From Streptomyces sp. NBC_01288 (lineage in GTDB: Bacteria > Actinomycetota > Actinomycetes > Streptomycetales > Streptomycetaceae): a stretch of 64,000 nucleotides of DNA. A program made the position numbers and the translations under genes. The notes below the pieces were generated by a model. The model did not search any database. It saw only the letters and a list, made by a program, of their open reading frames with translations, and had not been told where the DNA came from. Positions 15,875-23,387 of this stretch are shown piece after piece; positions within the stretch are counted from its first letter, which is position 1; each line of letters starts with the position of its first letter. Location: NCBI RefSeq assembly GCF_035982055.1, contig NZ_CP108427.1:868001-932000 (forward strand), in the 5' to 3' direction.

Positions 15875-15893
15875 TTAGGTAAGCCTTGCCTAA
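15875..15893. promoter_or_regulatory. Iron box (DmdR1/IdeR-type operator)
   Basis: TTAGGTAAGCCTTGCCTAA matches the 19-bp DtxR-family consensus (TTAGGTTAGGCTCACCTAA-type) with intact TTAGG and CCTAA ends. It lies directly upstream of the DUF2470 gene and touches the ribosome site, so iron-loaded DmdR1 would repress that gene. Confidence 0.85.
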
Positions 15894-15983
15894 CCTACCG
15901 AAGATCGGGGCGCACGCCAACCACGCCACGCAATCTCTCCACCAAGTCGTCCAGGACGAGTTCCGGGCGGCTCCAGGACGAGT

Positions 15984-16592
15984 TCAGGGCGAGATGACGC
16001 CCAACAGCGCCCGCGCGCACAGATCGCGCACCTGCTCCCGGCTCAACTCCGGCCCCCGCAGCCACTCCAGACAGACGGCGGTGGTGAAGGCCAGCCACCC
16101 GCGCACCGCGAGCTTCGCGTCGGGCCGCTCGGCCACGGCCGGCCCGAACTCGGGATCCGCGGCGAGCGCGGCGAGGATCTGCCGCTCCTGCGCCGCCAAC
16201 GCCCGCTGATAGACCCGCCGTACGGTCTGATCCCCCGCCGCGTCGGCTCGGTGGAAGGCGCGGTAGCCGTGCGCGTGGGTGTGCACGTACTCCAGATACG
16301 TGTCGAGGGCGACGGCGAGCTGCTCACGGGCCGGCACTCCCGGCACGGCCTCCGTCATCCGCAGCATCCGCTCGCTCTCGCGCTCGACGACGGCCGCGAA
16401 GAAGTCCCGCTTGGTCGGGAAGTAGTGGTAGAGCAGCCCGCGGGAGACCCCGGCGATCTCGGCGACCTGCTCGATCCACACGTCGTCGTACGGATCCTCG
16501 GAGAACAACCGCGCGCCCACCGTGAGGAGTTGCTCCCGACGCTCCTCGGTGCTGAGCCGACGGCGCGTGCGCCCTCCCTGGTTCGCGGCCAT
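15984..16592 (-). CDS. TetR-family regulator
   Basis: A 202-residue TetR protein. Residues ~15-62 are the HTH (STEERREQLLTVGARLFSE, IEQVAEIAGVSRGLLYHYFPTKRDFFAAVVE); the rest is the helical ligand/dimer domain (AVALDTYLEYVHTHAHGYRAFHRAD, ELSREQVRDLCARALLGV). It is divergent from a P450 gene, with paired inverted ACGTCGGTTC elements in the gap, so it probably represses itself and the P450. The stop at 15984 is followed on the same strand by the DUF2470 gene after an iron box, so that gene has its own control. Confidence 0.9.
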   Translation of the reverse strand: MAANQGGRTRRRLSTEERREQLLTVGARLFSEDPYDDVWIEQVAEIAGVSRGLLYHYFPTKRDFFAAVVERESERMLRMTEAVPGVPAREQLAVALDTYLEYVHTHAHGYRAFHRADAAGDQTVRRVYQRALAAQERQILAALAADPEFGPAVAERPDAKLAVRGWLAFTTAVCLEWLRGPELSREQVRDLCARALLGVISP

Positions 16593-16608
16593 TCCCGCAC
16601 TTTACTTG

Positions 16609-16658
16609 ACGTCGGTTCGCCGACGGGATCACACTGAAACACGTTATTGAACCGACGT
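16609..16658. promoter_or_regulatory. Paired inverted elements between tetR and P450
   Basis: ACGTCGGTTC at 16609-16618 and its exact reverse complement GAACCGACGT at 16649-16658 face each other across 30 bp. The first also belongs to a tight hairpin CGTCGG-TTCG-CCGACG (16610-16625). They sit between starts at 16592 and 16711, as expected of a TetR operator. Confidence 0.6.
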
Positions 16659-16710
16659 ACAACAGGCTCTGTGCCCCTCAACGGTCCGCAGGATCAAGGG
16701 AGATCGCGTC

Positions 16711-18243
16711 ATGGCGGAGACGACGACGGCGACGCCGACCGCGCTGCCGAAGGGATTCCGGGGCGCCGAGCAGGGCTGGCCCCACCTCGACCGCATCCCG
16801 CATCCCCCGCGCCGGGTCCCGCTGCTCGGTGACGTCCTAGGTGCCGACCGCCGCACCCCCCTCCAGGACACGCTGCGCTACGCCCGTCAGCTGGGCCCGA
16901 TCTTCCGGCGGAAGGCGTTCGGCAAAGAGTTCGTGTTCGTGTGGGGCGCCGATCTGGTCGCCGACATGGCGGACGAGTCGCGGTTCGCCAAGCATGTCGG
17001 TCTCGGGGTCGCGAACCTGCGGCCGGTCGCGGGGGACGGGCTGTTCACGGCGTACAACCACGAGCCCAACTGGCAGTTGGCGCACGACGTCCTGGCCCCC
17101 GGCTTCAGCCGCGAGGCGATGGCGGGCTACCACCCGATGATGCTGTCCGTGGCGGAGCGCCTCACCGACAGCTGGGACCGCGAACTGACGGCCGGACGCT
17201 CGGTGGACGTCCCCGCCGACATGACCAAGCTGACCCTGGAGACGATCTCGCGCACCGGCTTCGGCCATGACTTCGGCTCCTTCGAACGCGACCGCCCGCA
17301 CCCCTTCGTGACGTCGATGGTGGGCACGCTCAGCTACGCACAGCGCCTCAACTCCGTGCCGTCGCCGCTGGCCCCGCTCCTGCTGCGCAGCGCAACTCGC
17401 CGCAACGAAGCGGACATCGCCTACCTCAACCGCACGGTCGACGAGATGGTGCGGACCCGCCGCGAGGCGAGCGGAACCGGCGACGGCGACCTCCTGGACC
17501 GCATGCTCGACACGAGCCACCCCGAGACCGGCGAACGCCTCTCCCCCGAGAACGTCCGCCGCCAGGTCATCACCTTCCTCGTCGCCGGCCACGAGACGAC
17601 CTCGGGCTCCCTGTCCTTCGCCCTGCACTACCTCGCCCGCCACCCGGACATCGCGGCCCGCGCCCGCGCCGAGGTGGACCAGGTGTGGGGCGACACGCAG
17701 ATCCCGGGCTACGAGCAGGTCGCCAAGCTGCGCTACGTCCGCCGGATCCTCGACGAGTCGCTGCGGCTCTGGCCGACGGCCCCCGCGTACGCCCGTGAGG
17801 CCACCCGTGACACCGAACTGACCGGGGTCCACCCGATGCGCCGGGGCGGCTGGGCGCTGATCCTCACGCCGATGCTGCACCGCGACCCCGAGGTGTGGGG
17901 CGCGGACGCCGAGGAGTTCGACCCGGACCGCTTCGACGCCAAGGCGGTACGCTCCCGCGCCCCGCACACCTTCAAGCCGTTCGGGACGGGCGCGCGGGCC
18001 TGCATCGGCCGCCAATTCGCCCTGCACGAGGCGACGTTGGTCCTGGGCCTGCTGCTGCGCCGCTACGAACTGCGCCCCGACCCGGCGTACCGCCTGCGTG
18101 TGACCGAACGTCTGACGCTGATGCCGGAGGGCCTGCGCCTGCACCTCGACCGCCGCACCACGGCAGCGGCCCCCGCACCGGTCACGGTCCCCGACGAGGC
18201 GCGGTCAGAGCCCCGCTGTCCAGTGCACGGGACGGACGACTGA
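16711..18243 (+). CDS. Stand-alone cytochrome P450, CYP102-like, no fused reductase
   Basis: A 510-residue P450 closely similar to the heme domain of the fusion at 1587-4763: FTAYNHEPNWQLAHDVL, DMTKLTLETISRTGFGHDFGSFERD, I-helix AGHETTSG (Thr297), ESLRLWP, and heme loop FKPFGTGARACIGRQF with Cys431. It stops after a short tail (EPRCPVHGTDD), without FMN/FAD domains, like the heme-only CYP102B-type proteins reported in other Streptomyces. It must draw electrons from separate redox partners, none of which are adjacent. ATG with GGGAGA before it. Divergent from TetR, which probably controls it; 39-bp overlap with the next convergent gene. Confidence 0.92.
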   Translation: MAETTTATPTALPKGFRGAEQGWPHLDRIPHPPRRVPLLGDVLGADRRTPLQDTLRYARQLGPIFRRKAFGKEFVFVWGADLVADMADESRFAKHVGLGVANLRPVAGDGLFTAYNHEPNWQLAHDVLAPGFSREAMAGYHPMMLSVAERLTDSWDRELTAGRSVDVPADMTKLTLETISRTGFGHDFGSFERDRPHPFVTSMVGTLSYAQRLNSVPSPLAPLLLRSATRRNEADIAYLNRTVDEMVRTRREASGTGDGDLLDRMLDTSHPETGERLSPENVRRQVITFLVAGHETTSGSLSFALHYLARHPDIAARARAEVDQVWGDTQIPGYEQVAKLRYVRRILDESLRLWPTAPAYAREATRDTELTGVHPMRRGGWALILTPMLHRDPEVWGADAEEFDPDRFDAKAVRSRAPHTFKPFGTGARACIGRQFALHEATLVLGLLLRRYELRPDPAYRLRVTERLTLMPEGLRLHLDRRTTAAAPAPVTVPDEARSEPRCPVHGTDD

Positions 18244-19035
18244 CTCCGGCAACCTGGTCCCGGCGCTCCCCCGGGCCGCGTTGACCTGCGGCTGGGTGAG
18301 GAAGAAGGCGCCGGTCAGATCCGCGTCCGTGAGATCGGCGTCCCGCATGTCGGCACCGATCAGATCCGCACCGCGCAGATCGGCCCCGGTGAGATCGGCG
18401 GCGATGAGGTAGGCACCGCGCAGATTGGCCCGGCTCAGATCGGCGCCCCTGAGCCGGGCACCCATGAGGTCGGCGCCCCGCCGCTCCTTCTTCTTGCCCC
18501 GCGCCCCGGCCCGCACCAGCTCACTGCTCCGGAGCAGCAGCACGTTGACCTCCTGCCGATGCGCGCCCACGTCCAGCGCGGCGAGTTCTTCGGGCGTCCC
18601 GCGCGTGAGTTCCTCGGTACGGCCGAGGGCCCGGCGCAGGTCGGGGTGGACCGGGCCGGCGGCGGGCAGGGTGAGCGCTTCGGTCAGGTACCAGAGCAGT
18701 TCGTGAAGCTGCCGTACGACGGGGAACACGTCGAACATCCGCCGGGCCTGCTCCCGGGGAGCCGTGCGCCAGTCCTGGCCGGCGAAGGTGACCTGCGAGA
18801 CCCGCTGCCCGGCGCCGAAGCAGTCGTAGACCGTGCAGCCGGTGAAGCCACTGGGCCGGAGCTTCGCGTGGATTCCGCAGCGGTGGTCGCCCTGAAGATT
18901 CGGGCACGGCGTCCCGGCGGCCTTGTCGAGCGCGAAGTCGGCCGAGGTGGCGAACGGCAGTGCCACACAGCACAGGCCGAAGCAGCGCTCGCAGTCGCCG
19001 CGGAGGTCGGAGCGGGCCGCTATGTGATCTTCCAT
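18205..19035 (-). CDS. Cysteine-cluster plus pentapeptide-repeat protein
   Basis: A 276-residue two-part protein. Residues ~14-70 have a YkgJ-like cysteine pattern (CERCFGLCC, then CPNLQGDHRCGIH and GCTVYDC) suitable for zinc or Fe-S binding. Residues ~195-255 contain about eleven A(D/N)LXX pentapeptides (GADLSRANLRGAYLIAADLT...), forming a right-handed quadrilateral beta-helix. Function is unknown; some pentapeptide proteins mimic DNA and protect gyrase. ATG at 19035 lies 5 bp after the sigma factor stop with no obvious ribosome site, so translation is probably coupled to that gene. Its end overlaps the P450 gene by 39 bp. Confidence 0.75.
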   Translation of the reverse strand: MEDHIAARSDLRGDCERCFGLCCVALPFATSADFALDKAAGTPCPNLQGDHRCGIHAKLRPSGFTGCTVYDCFGAGQRVSQVTFAGQDWRTAPREQARRMFDVFPVVRQLHELLWYLTEALTLPAAGPVHPDLRRALGRTEELTRGTPEELAALDVGAHRQEVNVLLLRSSELVRAGARGKKKERRGADLMGARLRGADLSRANLRGAYLIAADLTGADLRGADLIGADMRDADLTDADLTGAFFLTQPQVNAARGSAGTRLPESVVRPVHWTAGL

Positions 19036-19040
19036 GCCGT

Positions 19041-19946
19041 TCAGCGTACTGACCTGCTCACATCGAGGCGCGCCAGCCGATCCGGGTCGGACAGGATGTA
19101 CATCTCGGTGATCCGGCCGTCGGCGACGGTGACGCCCATGACCGAGAGGACCTGTCCCTCGGGAGCGTTGACGACGCCCACCGTGCCGTTGACGAGGGCG
19201 AGTTGGGCGTAGCGGGCGAACGGGGCGAACATGAGCGCCTGTTCGGCGACCGCGCCCGCGCCGCGCATCGACTTGGACGCGGCGGCGCCCCGCACGAGGG
19301 CTCCGGAGTCGGCGCGCAGGGCCACGTCCGGGTGGAGGAGGGCTACGAGGGCGTCGAAGTCGCCCTCGCGGGCGGCGGCGAGGAAGGCCTCGACGATCTC
19401 GCGCTGGCGGGCGAGGTCGGGGGCGGTCGACGGGCTCGCGCCCTGGACTCGGCGGCGGGCCCTGCTGGCCAGTTGGCGGGTGGCGGCCGAGCCGCGTTCC
19501 ACGATCGGGGCGATGTCGTCGAAGGGCACCGCGAACAGGTCGTGCAGGACGAACGCGAGCCGTTCGGCGGGTTCCAGGGTCTCCAGGACGACGAGGAGGG
19601 CGAGGCCCACCGAGTCGGCGTGGAGTACCTCCTCCTCCGGGTCCAGCTCCGTGAACGGTCTGATCAAGGGGTCGGGGACGAAGGTCTCGGCGAAGGCCTC
19701 GTCCATGGGGTCCTCGCGGCGTGACGTACGGGAGCGCAGCAGGTCGAGGCAGACCCGGCCGACGACCGTGGTCAGCCAGCCGCCGAGGTTCCTGATGTCG
19801 TCCGCGTCGGTCCGGCTGAGCTTCAGCCACGTCTCCTGGACGGCGTCCTCCGCCTCCGGCACCGAGCCCAGCATGCGGTAGGCGACCGCGCGCAGCCGGC
19901 CCCGGTGCTCCTCGAAGCGGTCGGCCAGAAGTTCCTCGTCGTTCAT
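19041..19946 (-). CDS. ECF sigma factor with C-terminal SnoaL-like domain (ECF41/SigJ type)
   Basis: A 301-residue extracytoplasmic-function sigma factor. Region 2 (residues ~8-72: EEHRGRLRAVAYRMLGSVPEAEDAVQETWLKLSR) and region 4 (~115-165: LVVLETLEPAERLAFVLHDLFAVPFDDIAPIV) are followed by a SnoaL-like domain (~175-290: EIVEAFLAAAREGDFDALVALLHPDVALRAD). This matches ECF41/SigJ sigma factors whose C-terminal domain regulates activity in place of an anti-sigma factor. The linker FVPDPLI corresponds to the WLPEP-like motif of that group. ECF41 genes usually sit by a carboxymuconolactone decarboxylase or oxidoreductase gene; here the partner is the pentapeptide protein. Confidence 0.9.
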   Translation of the reverse strand: MNDEELLADRFEEHRGRLRAVAYRMLGSVPEAEDAVQETWLKLSRTDADDIRNLGGWLTTVVGRVCLDLLRSRTSRREDPMDEAFAETFVPDPLIRPFTELDPEEEVLHADSVGLALLVVLETLEPAERLAFVLHDLFAVPFDDIAPIVERGSAATRQLASRARRRVQGASPSTAPDLARQREIVEAFLAAAREGDFDALVALLHPDVALRADSGALVRGAAASKSMRGAGAVAEQALMFAPFARYAQLALVNGTVGVVNAPEGQVLSVMGVTVADGRITEMYILSDPDRLARLDVSRSVR

Positions 19947-20199
19947 ACCGCCCCCGTCGTGGATTTCTCGCCGGCGGCCGGTCGTCGGACGGCTCGCTGG
20001 ACGTACTGAAGGATATTGACGGAGCCCGCACGCGACGGCATGATGACCGACTGCGTGGCCTACGCCGAACCTCCCACGACCGTCCCCGGCACGGTCTCCC
20101 AGCGGAGGCAAAGGGACCAGTGTCTCAGGTCGTTGTCGCAGCCCGATCGCCTCGGGCGGGGTTGCCGGGGAGCCGTCGCTCAAGGCGTGGAAGGCCGCG

Positions 20200-21213
20200 A
20201 TGACAGCCCGTAGGAACTTCAAGCGCCAGGTGCGCGCCCGCGCCGCCAAGACCGGCGAGTCCTATACGACCGCCCTCCGGCACTTCCGTCCGACTCCATC
20301 AGGAGACGTCATGCCGGAAGCAAGGAACACCAGGAGCGTGCGGCTCGCCGTGGCGCAGACCCCCGTACGCGAAGACCCCCGAGACGTCGAAGCGCTGCGC
20401 GAGAGCGGGCGTGAGGTCCGTGCGCTGATGCGCGAGGCCAGTGCTCAGGGGGCGCGGATCACGCACTTCCCGGAAGGCGCGATCTGCTTTCCCAACAAGT
20501 TCGTCATGTCCGTCGACGGCCCGGACGCGGTCGGCCCGGCGGACTGGGACCGGTGCCAATGGCCGGTTCTCCAGGCGGAGTTGGCCGCGATCGCCGAGCT
20601 GGCCGGCGAGCTGCGGTTGTGGACGGTGGTCCCATCGGTGCACCGCCTGACGGGCCCGAACCGTCCGCACAACAGCCTCTACGTCATCTCCGATCGCGGC
20701 GAGGTCGTCACGCGCTACGACGAGCGCCTGCTGTCGAGGACGAAGGTCTCGTACATGTACTCGCCGGGCGTCTCACCGGTGACCTTCGAGGTCGACGGGA
20801 TGCGCTTCGGCTGCCTGCTCGGCATGGAGATCCACTACCCGGAACTGTTCGCGGAGTACGAGGAGTCGGACGTCGGCTGCGTCCTGTTCTCGACCAGCGG
20901 CACCCCGGGCAACATCGCCGCCCAGGCCCAGGGCCATGCCGCGGTCAACAGCTACTGGGTGAGCCTGTCGGTGCCCGCGCAGCACAGCGGCACCGCACCG
21001 TCCGGGATCGTCGCTCCCAACGGGCACTGGCTCGCGCGGTGCCCCTCGGACGACTCGGCGTCGGTGGCCTTCGTGAACCTCGACGACAGTTCGGAGGCCG
21101 CCGCCGACGCGGTGACCTACGGCCGTCCCTGGCGTCGTGAGGCACGCGCGGGCGTCTACACCGAGCACCGGGTGACCGACCCGCGCAGCGAGGACAGGAC
21201 GGCGGCCTTCTAG
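20200..21213 (+). CDS. Carbon-nitrogen hydrolase (nitrilase superfamily), catalytic Cys apparently missing
   Basis: A nitrilase-superfamily protein of 337 residues from the ATG at 20200, or 300 from the ATG at 20311 (preceded by AGGAG). The 37-residue extension (RNFKRQVRARAAKTGESYTT) is basic, has coding-like GC3 and its own GGAAGG ribosome site, so both starts are plausible. Glu (HFPEGAIC) and Lys (LLSRTKVSYMYSPG) of the E-K-C triad are visible, but the motif normally reading ICYD/E is GCLLGMEIHYPEL here, placing Gly at the Cys position. It may be an inactive or altered enzyme. A strong hairpin follows its stop. Confidence 0.8.
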   Translation: MTARRNFKRQVRARAAKTGESYTTALRHFRPTPSGDVMPEARNTRSVRLAVAQTPVREDPRDVEALRESGREVRALMREASAQGARITHFPEGAICFPNKFVMSVDGPDAVGPADWDRCQWPVLQAELAAIAELAGELRLWTVVPSVHRLTGPNRPHNSLYVISDRGEVVTRYDERLLSRTKVSYMYSPGVSPVTFEVDGMRFGCLLGMEIHYPELFAEYEESDVGCVLFSTSGTPGNIAAQAQGHAAVNSYWVSLSVPAQHSGTAPSGIVAPNGHWLARCPSDDSASVAFVNLDDSSEAAADAVTYGRPWRREARAGVYTEHRVTDPRSEDRTAAF

Positions 21214-21224
21214 CCCGGAAGGGG

Positions 21225-21253
21225 AATCCGGTGCCTCGTCGAGGCACCGGATT
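21225..21253. terminator. Bidirectional terminator hairpin between convergent genes
   Basis: AATCCGGTGCCTCG and CGAGGCACCGGATT are perfect 14-bp arms separated by a single T (real loop is larger). It lies between the stops at 21213 and 21256 and would end transcription from both sides. Confidence 0.85.
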
Positions 21254-21255
21254 TC

Positions 21256-21882
21256 TCAATAGCGTTGCGCCTTCGCCAACTTGGGGGTCAGCACCGGCTC
21301 CGGAGGCTGGGCGCTGATGGCGACGGGCTGGGCCTTCGCGCCGGGGGCGAGGTTCTCGGCGCCGACGTAACGGGTCTCCACCACCTTCCCCGAGGAGTCG
21401 AGGAAGTCGACCTGGACGGCGTAGGACGCCTTCTTGTCGGTCTTGTTGGTGATGGTGACGAGGACGGCGAGCAGGCCGCCGGTCTGGGCGCGCGGTTTGC
21501 CGGTCATGGCCACGTCCGACATCGCGTTGCCCTGGCCCTTGACGTCCTTCAGCTCGTTCTGGGCGTCCTTGCTCGCGCGGGCCACCTCGGACGACACGGA
21601 GGCCTCGAAGGAGGACGCGGCGGCCGATGCGGAGGACGCGGCGGCGGAGGCCTGCGCGCGGGCCGACGCGACCGCCGAAGACGCGGCCGACTTCAGGGCC
21701 GACGGTGTCATGCCCGAGAAGGAGGCCGTGTCCGGGGTGGAAGCCTGCGAGCTGCTGCCGGAGCTGTCGTTGTCGTCGCCGCACGACACCAGCGCGACCG
21801 TGCTCGCCGCGACGACGGCGAGGACCAGGGCGGCCGGGCGCCCCCGGCGGAGCGACTTGCTGTTCAGTGGCTTGGTATTCAT
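21256..21882 (-). CDS. Secreted lipoprotein with Ala/Ser-rich helix and FxLYD-like domain
   Basis: A 208-residue lipoprotein. Signal: basic N-terminus, hydrophobic AALVLAVVAASTVA, lipobox LVSC (Cys ~34). Next comes a Ser/Gly/Asn linker, then a strongly repetitive Ala/Ser segment (residues ~65-95, SAASSAVASARAQASAAASSASAAASS), and finally a beta-sandwich-like domain (LLAVLVTITNKTDKKASYAVQVDFLDSSGKVVETRYVGAENLAPGAKA), which resembles extracellular FxLYD-type modules. The protein is anchored outside the cell; function unknown. The ATG at 21882 was chosen over one 8 codons upstream because it starts the signal peptide with a normal N-region. Confidence 0.75.
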   Translation of the reverse strand: MNTKPLNSKSLRRGRPAALVLAVVAASTVALVSCGDDNDSSGSSSQASTPDTASFSGMTPSALKSAASSAVASARAQASAAASSASAAASSFEASVSSEVARASKDAQNELKDVKGQGNAMSDVAMTGKPRAQTGGLLAVLVTITNKTDKKASYAVQVDFLDSSGKVVETRYVGAENLAPGAKAQPVAISAQPPEPVLTPKLAKAQRY

Positions 21883-21971
21883 CGAAATAAACCATATGCC
21901 GGACATTTCGACACTGCATGTCCTCGACGGCCACCCGGTGGAGCCCGCGCGCCGGCCGCAGAGCCGCTGCC

Positions 21972-23276
21972 TTACGCCTCGTCCCGTGTCAGAGCGAGCA
22001 GGCGGTCCAGGACCCGCGGGCCGCCCGCCCGTACCCCGTCGTGCTCGAACTCGTCGGTGACCCAGGTGCGCAGGCCGCGGATCCCGCGGGCGGTCCGGAG
22101 GGAGTGGGTCGCGTCGACGTACATGTCGTCGTGGTAGACGGCCGCGGCGACCGGGACCTCGTTGGCGGCCAGGCGTGCGGGGTCGTAGAGGGGCTGCCAG
22201 TCGGTGTGAGCGGCGAGGAGTTCGGCGGTGTCGCGGAGCGGGCGCAGGGCGGGGTCGCAGTCGAACATCCAGGGGTGGATGGACTCGCCGGTGAAGAGGA
22301 GGGGGCTGTCGCCGGCCAGGGTCTTGGCCGCGTCGAACTGCGGGAACTCGGCGCGGACCCGCTCCGCCGACCAGGCGGTGGGGCGGCTGTCCTGGCCGTA
22401 GACCGACTCGTGGACGAGGGCGTAGAGGGGGTGGCCGGCGTAGGAGAGGGAGTTCTGGACCTCTTCCTGGAACGCGTCGGAGAGTTCGTGGCCGCTCGGG
22501 GTGCGGACGAAGGCGTTCTCCAGGAGGAAGTGGAGGCGGTGGCTGCCGTCGCTGCCGCCGAGCATGATGCCGAGGGACTGGAAGGCCTCGGCGGTGAGCC
22601 GGTAGCCGTTGGGCAGGACCGGCTCGTGCCGCATCAGGTGCTCGGCGATGCGGCGGGCGCGGTCCACGTCCTGCGGATAGCGGTCGTAGTGGGCGGCGAC
22701 CTTGCGCTCGATGCGCGGGTAGGCGGCGCGGTAGACGTCGTCGGCGTGGGCGTCGAGGGACGGGAGGCCGCCGGTGAGGACGGCGGCGCGCAGGCCTTCG
22801 GGGGCGGTGGACAGGTAGTTCACCGCGCAGAAGCCGCCGAAGCTCTGGCCGAGAACGGTCCAGGGGGCGCCGCCGGTGAGGGCCGGGCGGATCGTCTCGC
22901 AGTCCCGGACGATCGAGTCGGCGCGGAAGTGCGTGAGGTGCTCGGCCTGCTCGGCGGGGCCGCCGCGGAGCGGGAGCGTCTGCCGGGTGAGCGGGGTGGA
23001 GTGGCCGGTGCCGCGCTGGTCCAGGAGGAGGACGCGGTACTCGTCGAGCGCGCGGTCGAGCCAGGCCTGCCTACCGACGAAACGATTCGCCCCGAAACCG
23101 GGTCCACCCTGGAGATAGAGCAGCCACGGCAGGTCCTCACGGTGCGCCTTGTCGCTCGCGACGACCTCACGGGCGTAGAGCTCGATGGTCTCGCCCGTGG
23201 GGTCCTCGTGGTCGAGGGGCACGGTGAAGTGGCGGTCGGTGAGGACGACGCCGGGCTGGCGGTAGCTGACGGACAA
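21972..23276 (-). CDS. Alpha/beta hydrolase, proline iminopeptidase-like (S33)
   Basis: A 434-residue alpha/beta hydrolase. The oxyanion-type HGGPG-like motif is LQGGPGFGAN; the nucleophile elbow is GQSFGG (Ser in GxSxG), and DQRGTGHST precedes it. This architecture is that of S33 prolyl aminopeptidases, which release N-terminal proline from peptides. No ATG fits; the TTG at 23276 is preceded by AGGAG at 5 nt and gives LSVSYRQPGV, the family-like start, so I infer a TTG start. It lies between a lipoprotein gene and the rhamnose regulator, and no functional link to either is apparent. Confidence 0.8.
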   Translation of the reverse strand: MSVSYRQPGVVLTDRHFTVPLDHEDPTGETIELYAREVVASDKAHREDLPWLLYLQGGPGFGANRFVGRQAWLDRALDEYRVLLLDQRGTGHSTPLTRQTLPLRGGPAEQAEHLTHFRADSIVRDCETIRPALTGGAPWTVLGQSFGGFCAVNYLSTAPEGLRAAVLTGGLPSLDAHADDVYRAAYPRIERKVAAHYDRYPQDVDRARRIAEHLMRHEPVLPNGYRLTAEAFQSLGIMLGGSDGSHRLHFLLENAFVRTPSGHELSDAFQEEVQNSLSYAGHPLYALVHESVYGQDSRPTAWSAERVRAEFPQFDAAKTLAGDSPLLFTGESIHPWMFDCDPALRPLRDTAELLAAHTDWQPLYDPARLAANEVPVAAAVYHDDMYVDATHSLRTARGIRGLRTWVTDEFEHDGVRAGGPRVLDRLLALTRDEA

Positions 23277-23387
23277 CGGGTCTCCTGGGACGGACGATTT
23301 ACGGGCCGCGTCACATCTCAGCACATGCGCGTCCGATATCCGACCCCCTGGATCATGAAATCCTACGGATCACTACTGACCGACCGA

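Noticed and set aside
1587..18243. A possible secondary-metabolite cluster because of two P450s and regulators
   Set aside because: There are no core biosynthetic genes (polyketide, peptide or terpene synthase) or clustered tailoring enzymes between them; the neighbours are unrelated.
18205..20031. Reading the pentapeptide protein as a 608-residue protein extending over the sigma factor
   Set aside because: The N-terminal part is an out-of-frame translation of the sigma factor gene; the ATG at 19035 gives a sensible start.
20016..20213. A 65-codon plus-strand frame in the gap before the hydrolase
   Set aside because: Weak codon bias, no ribosome site and no family resemblance; the gap 19947-20199 appears non-coding with no clear regulatory signal.
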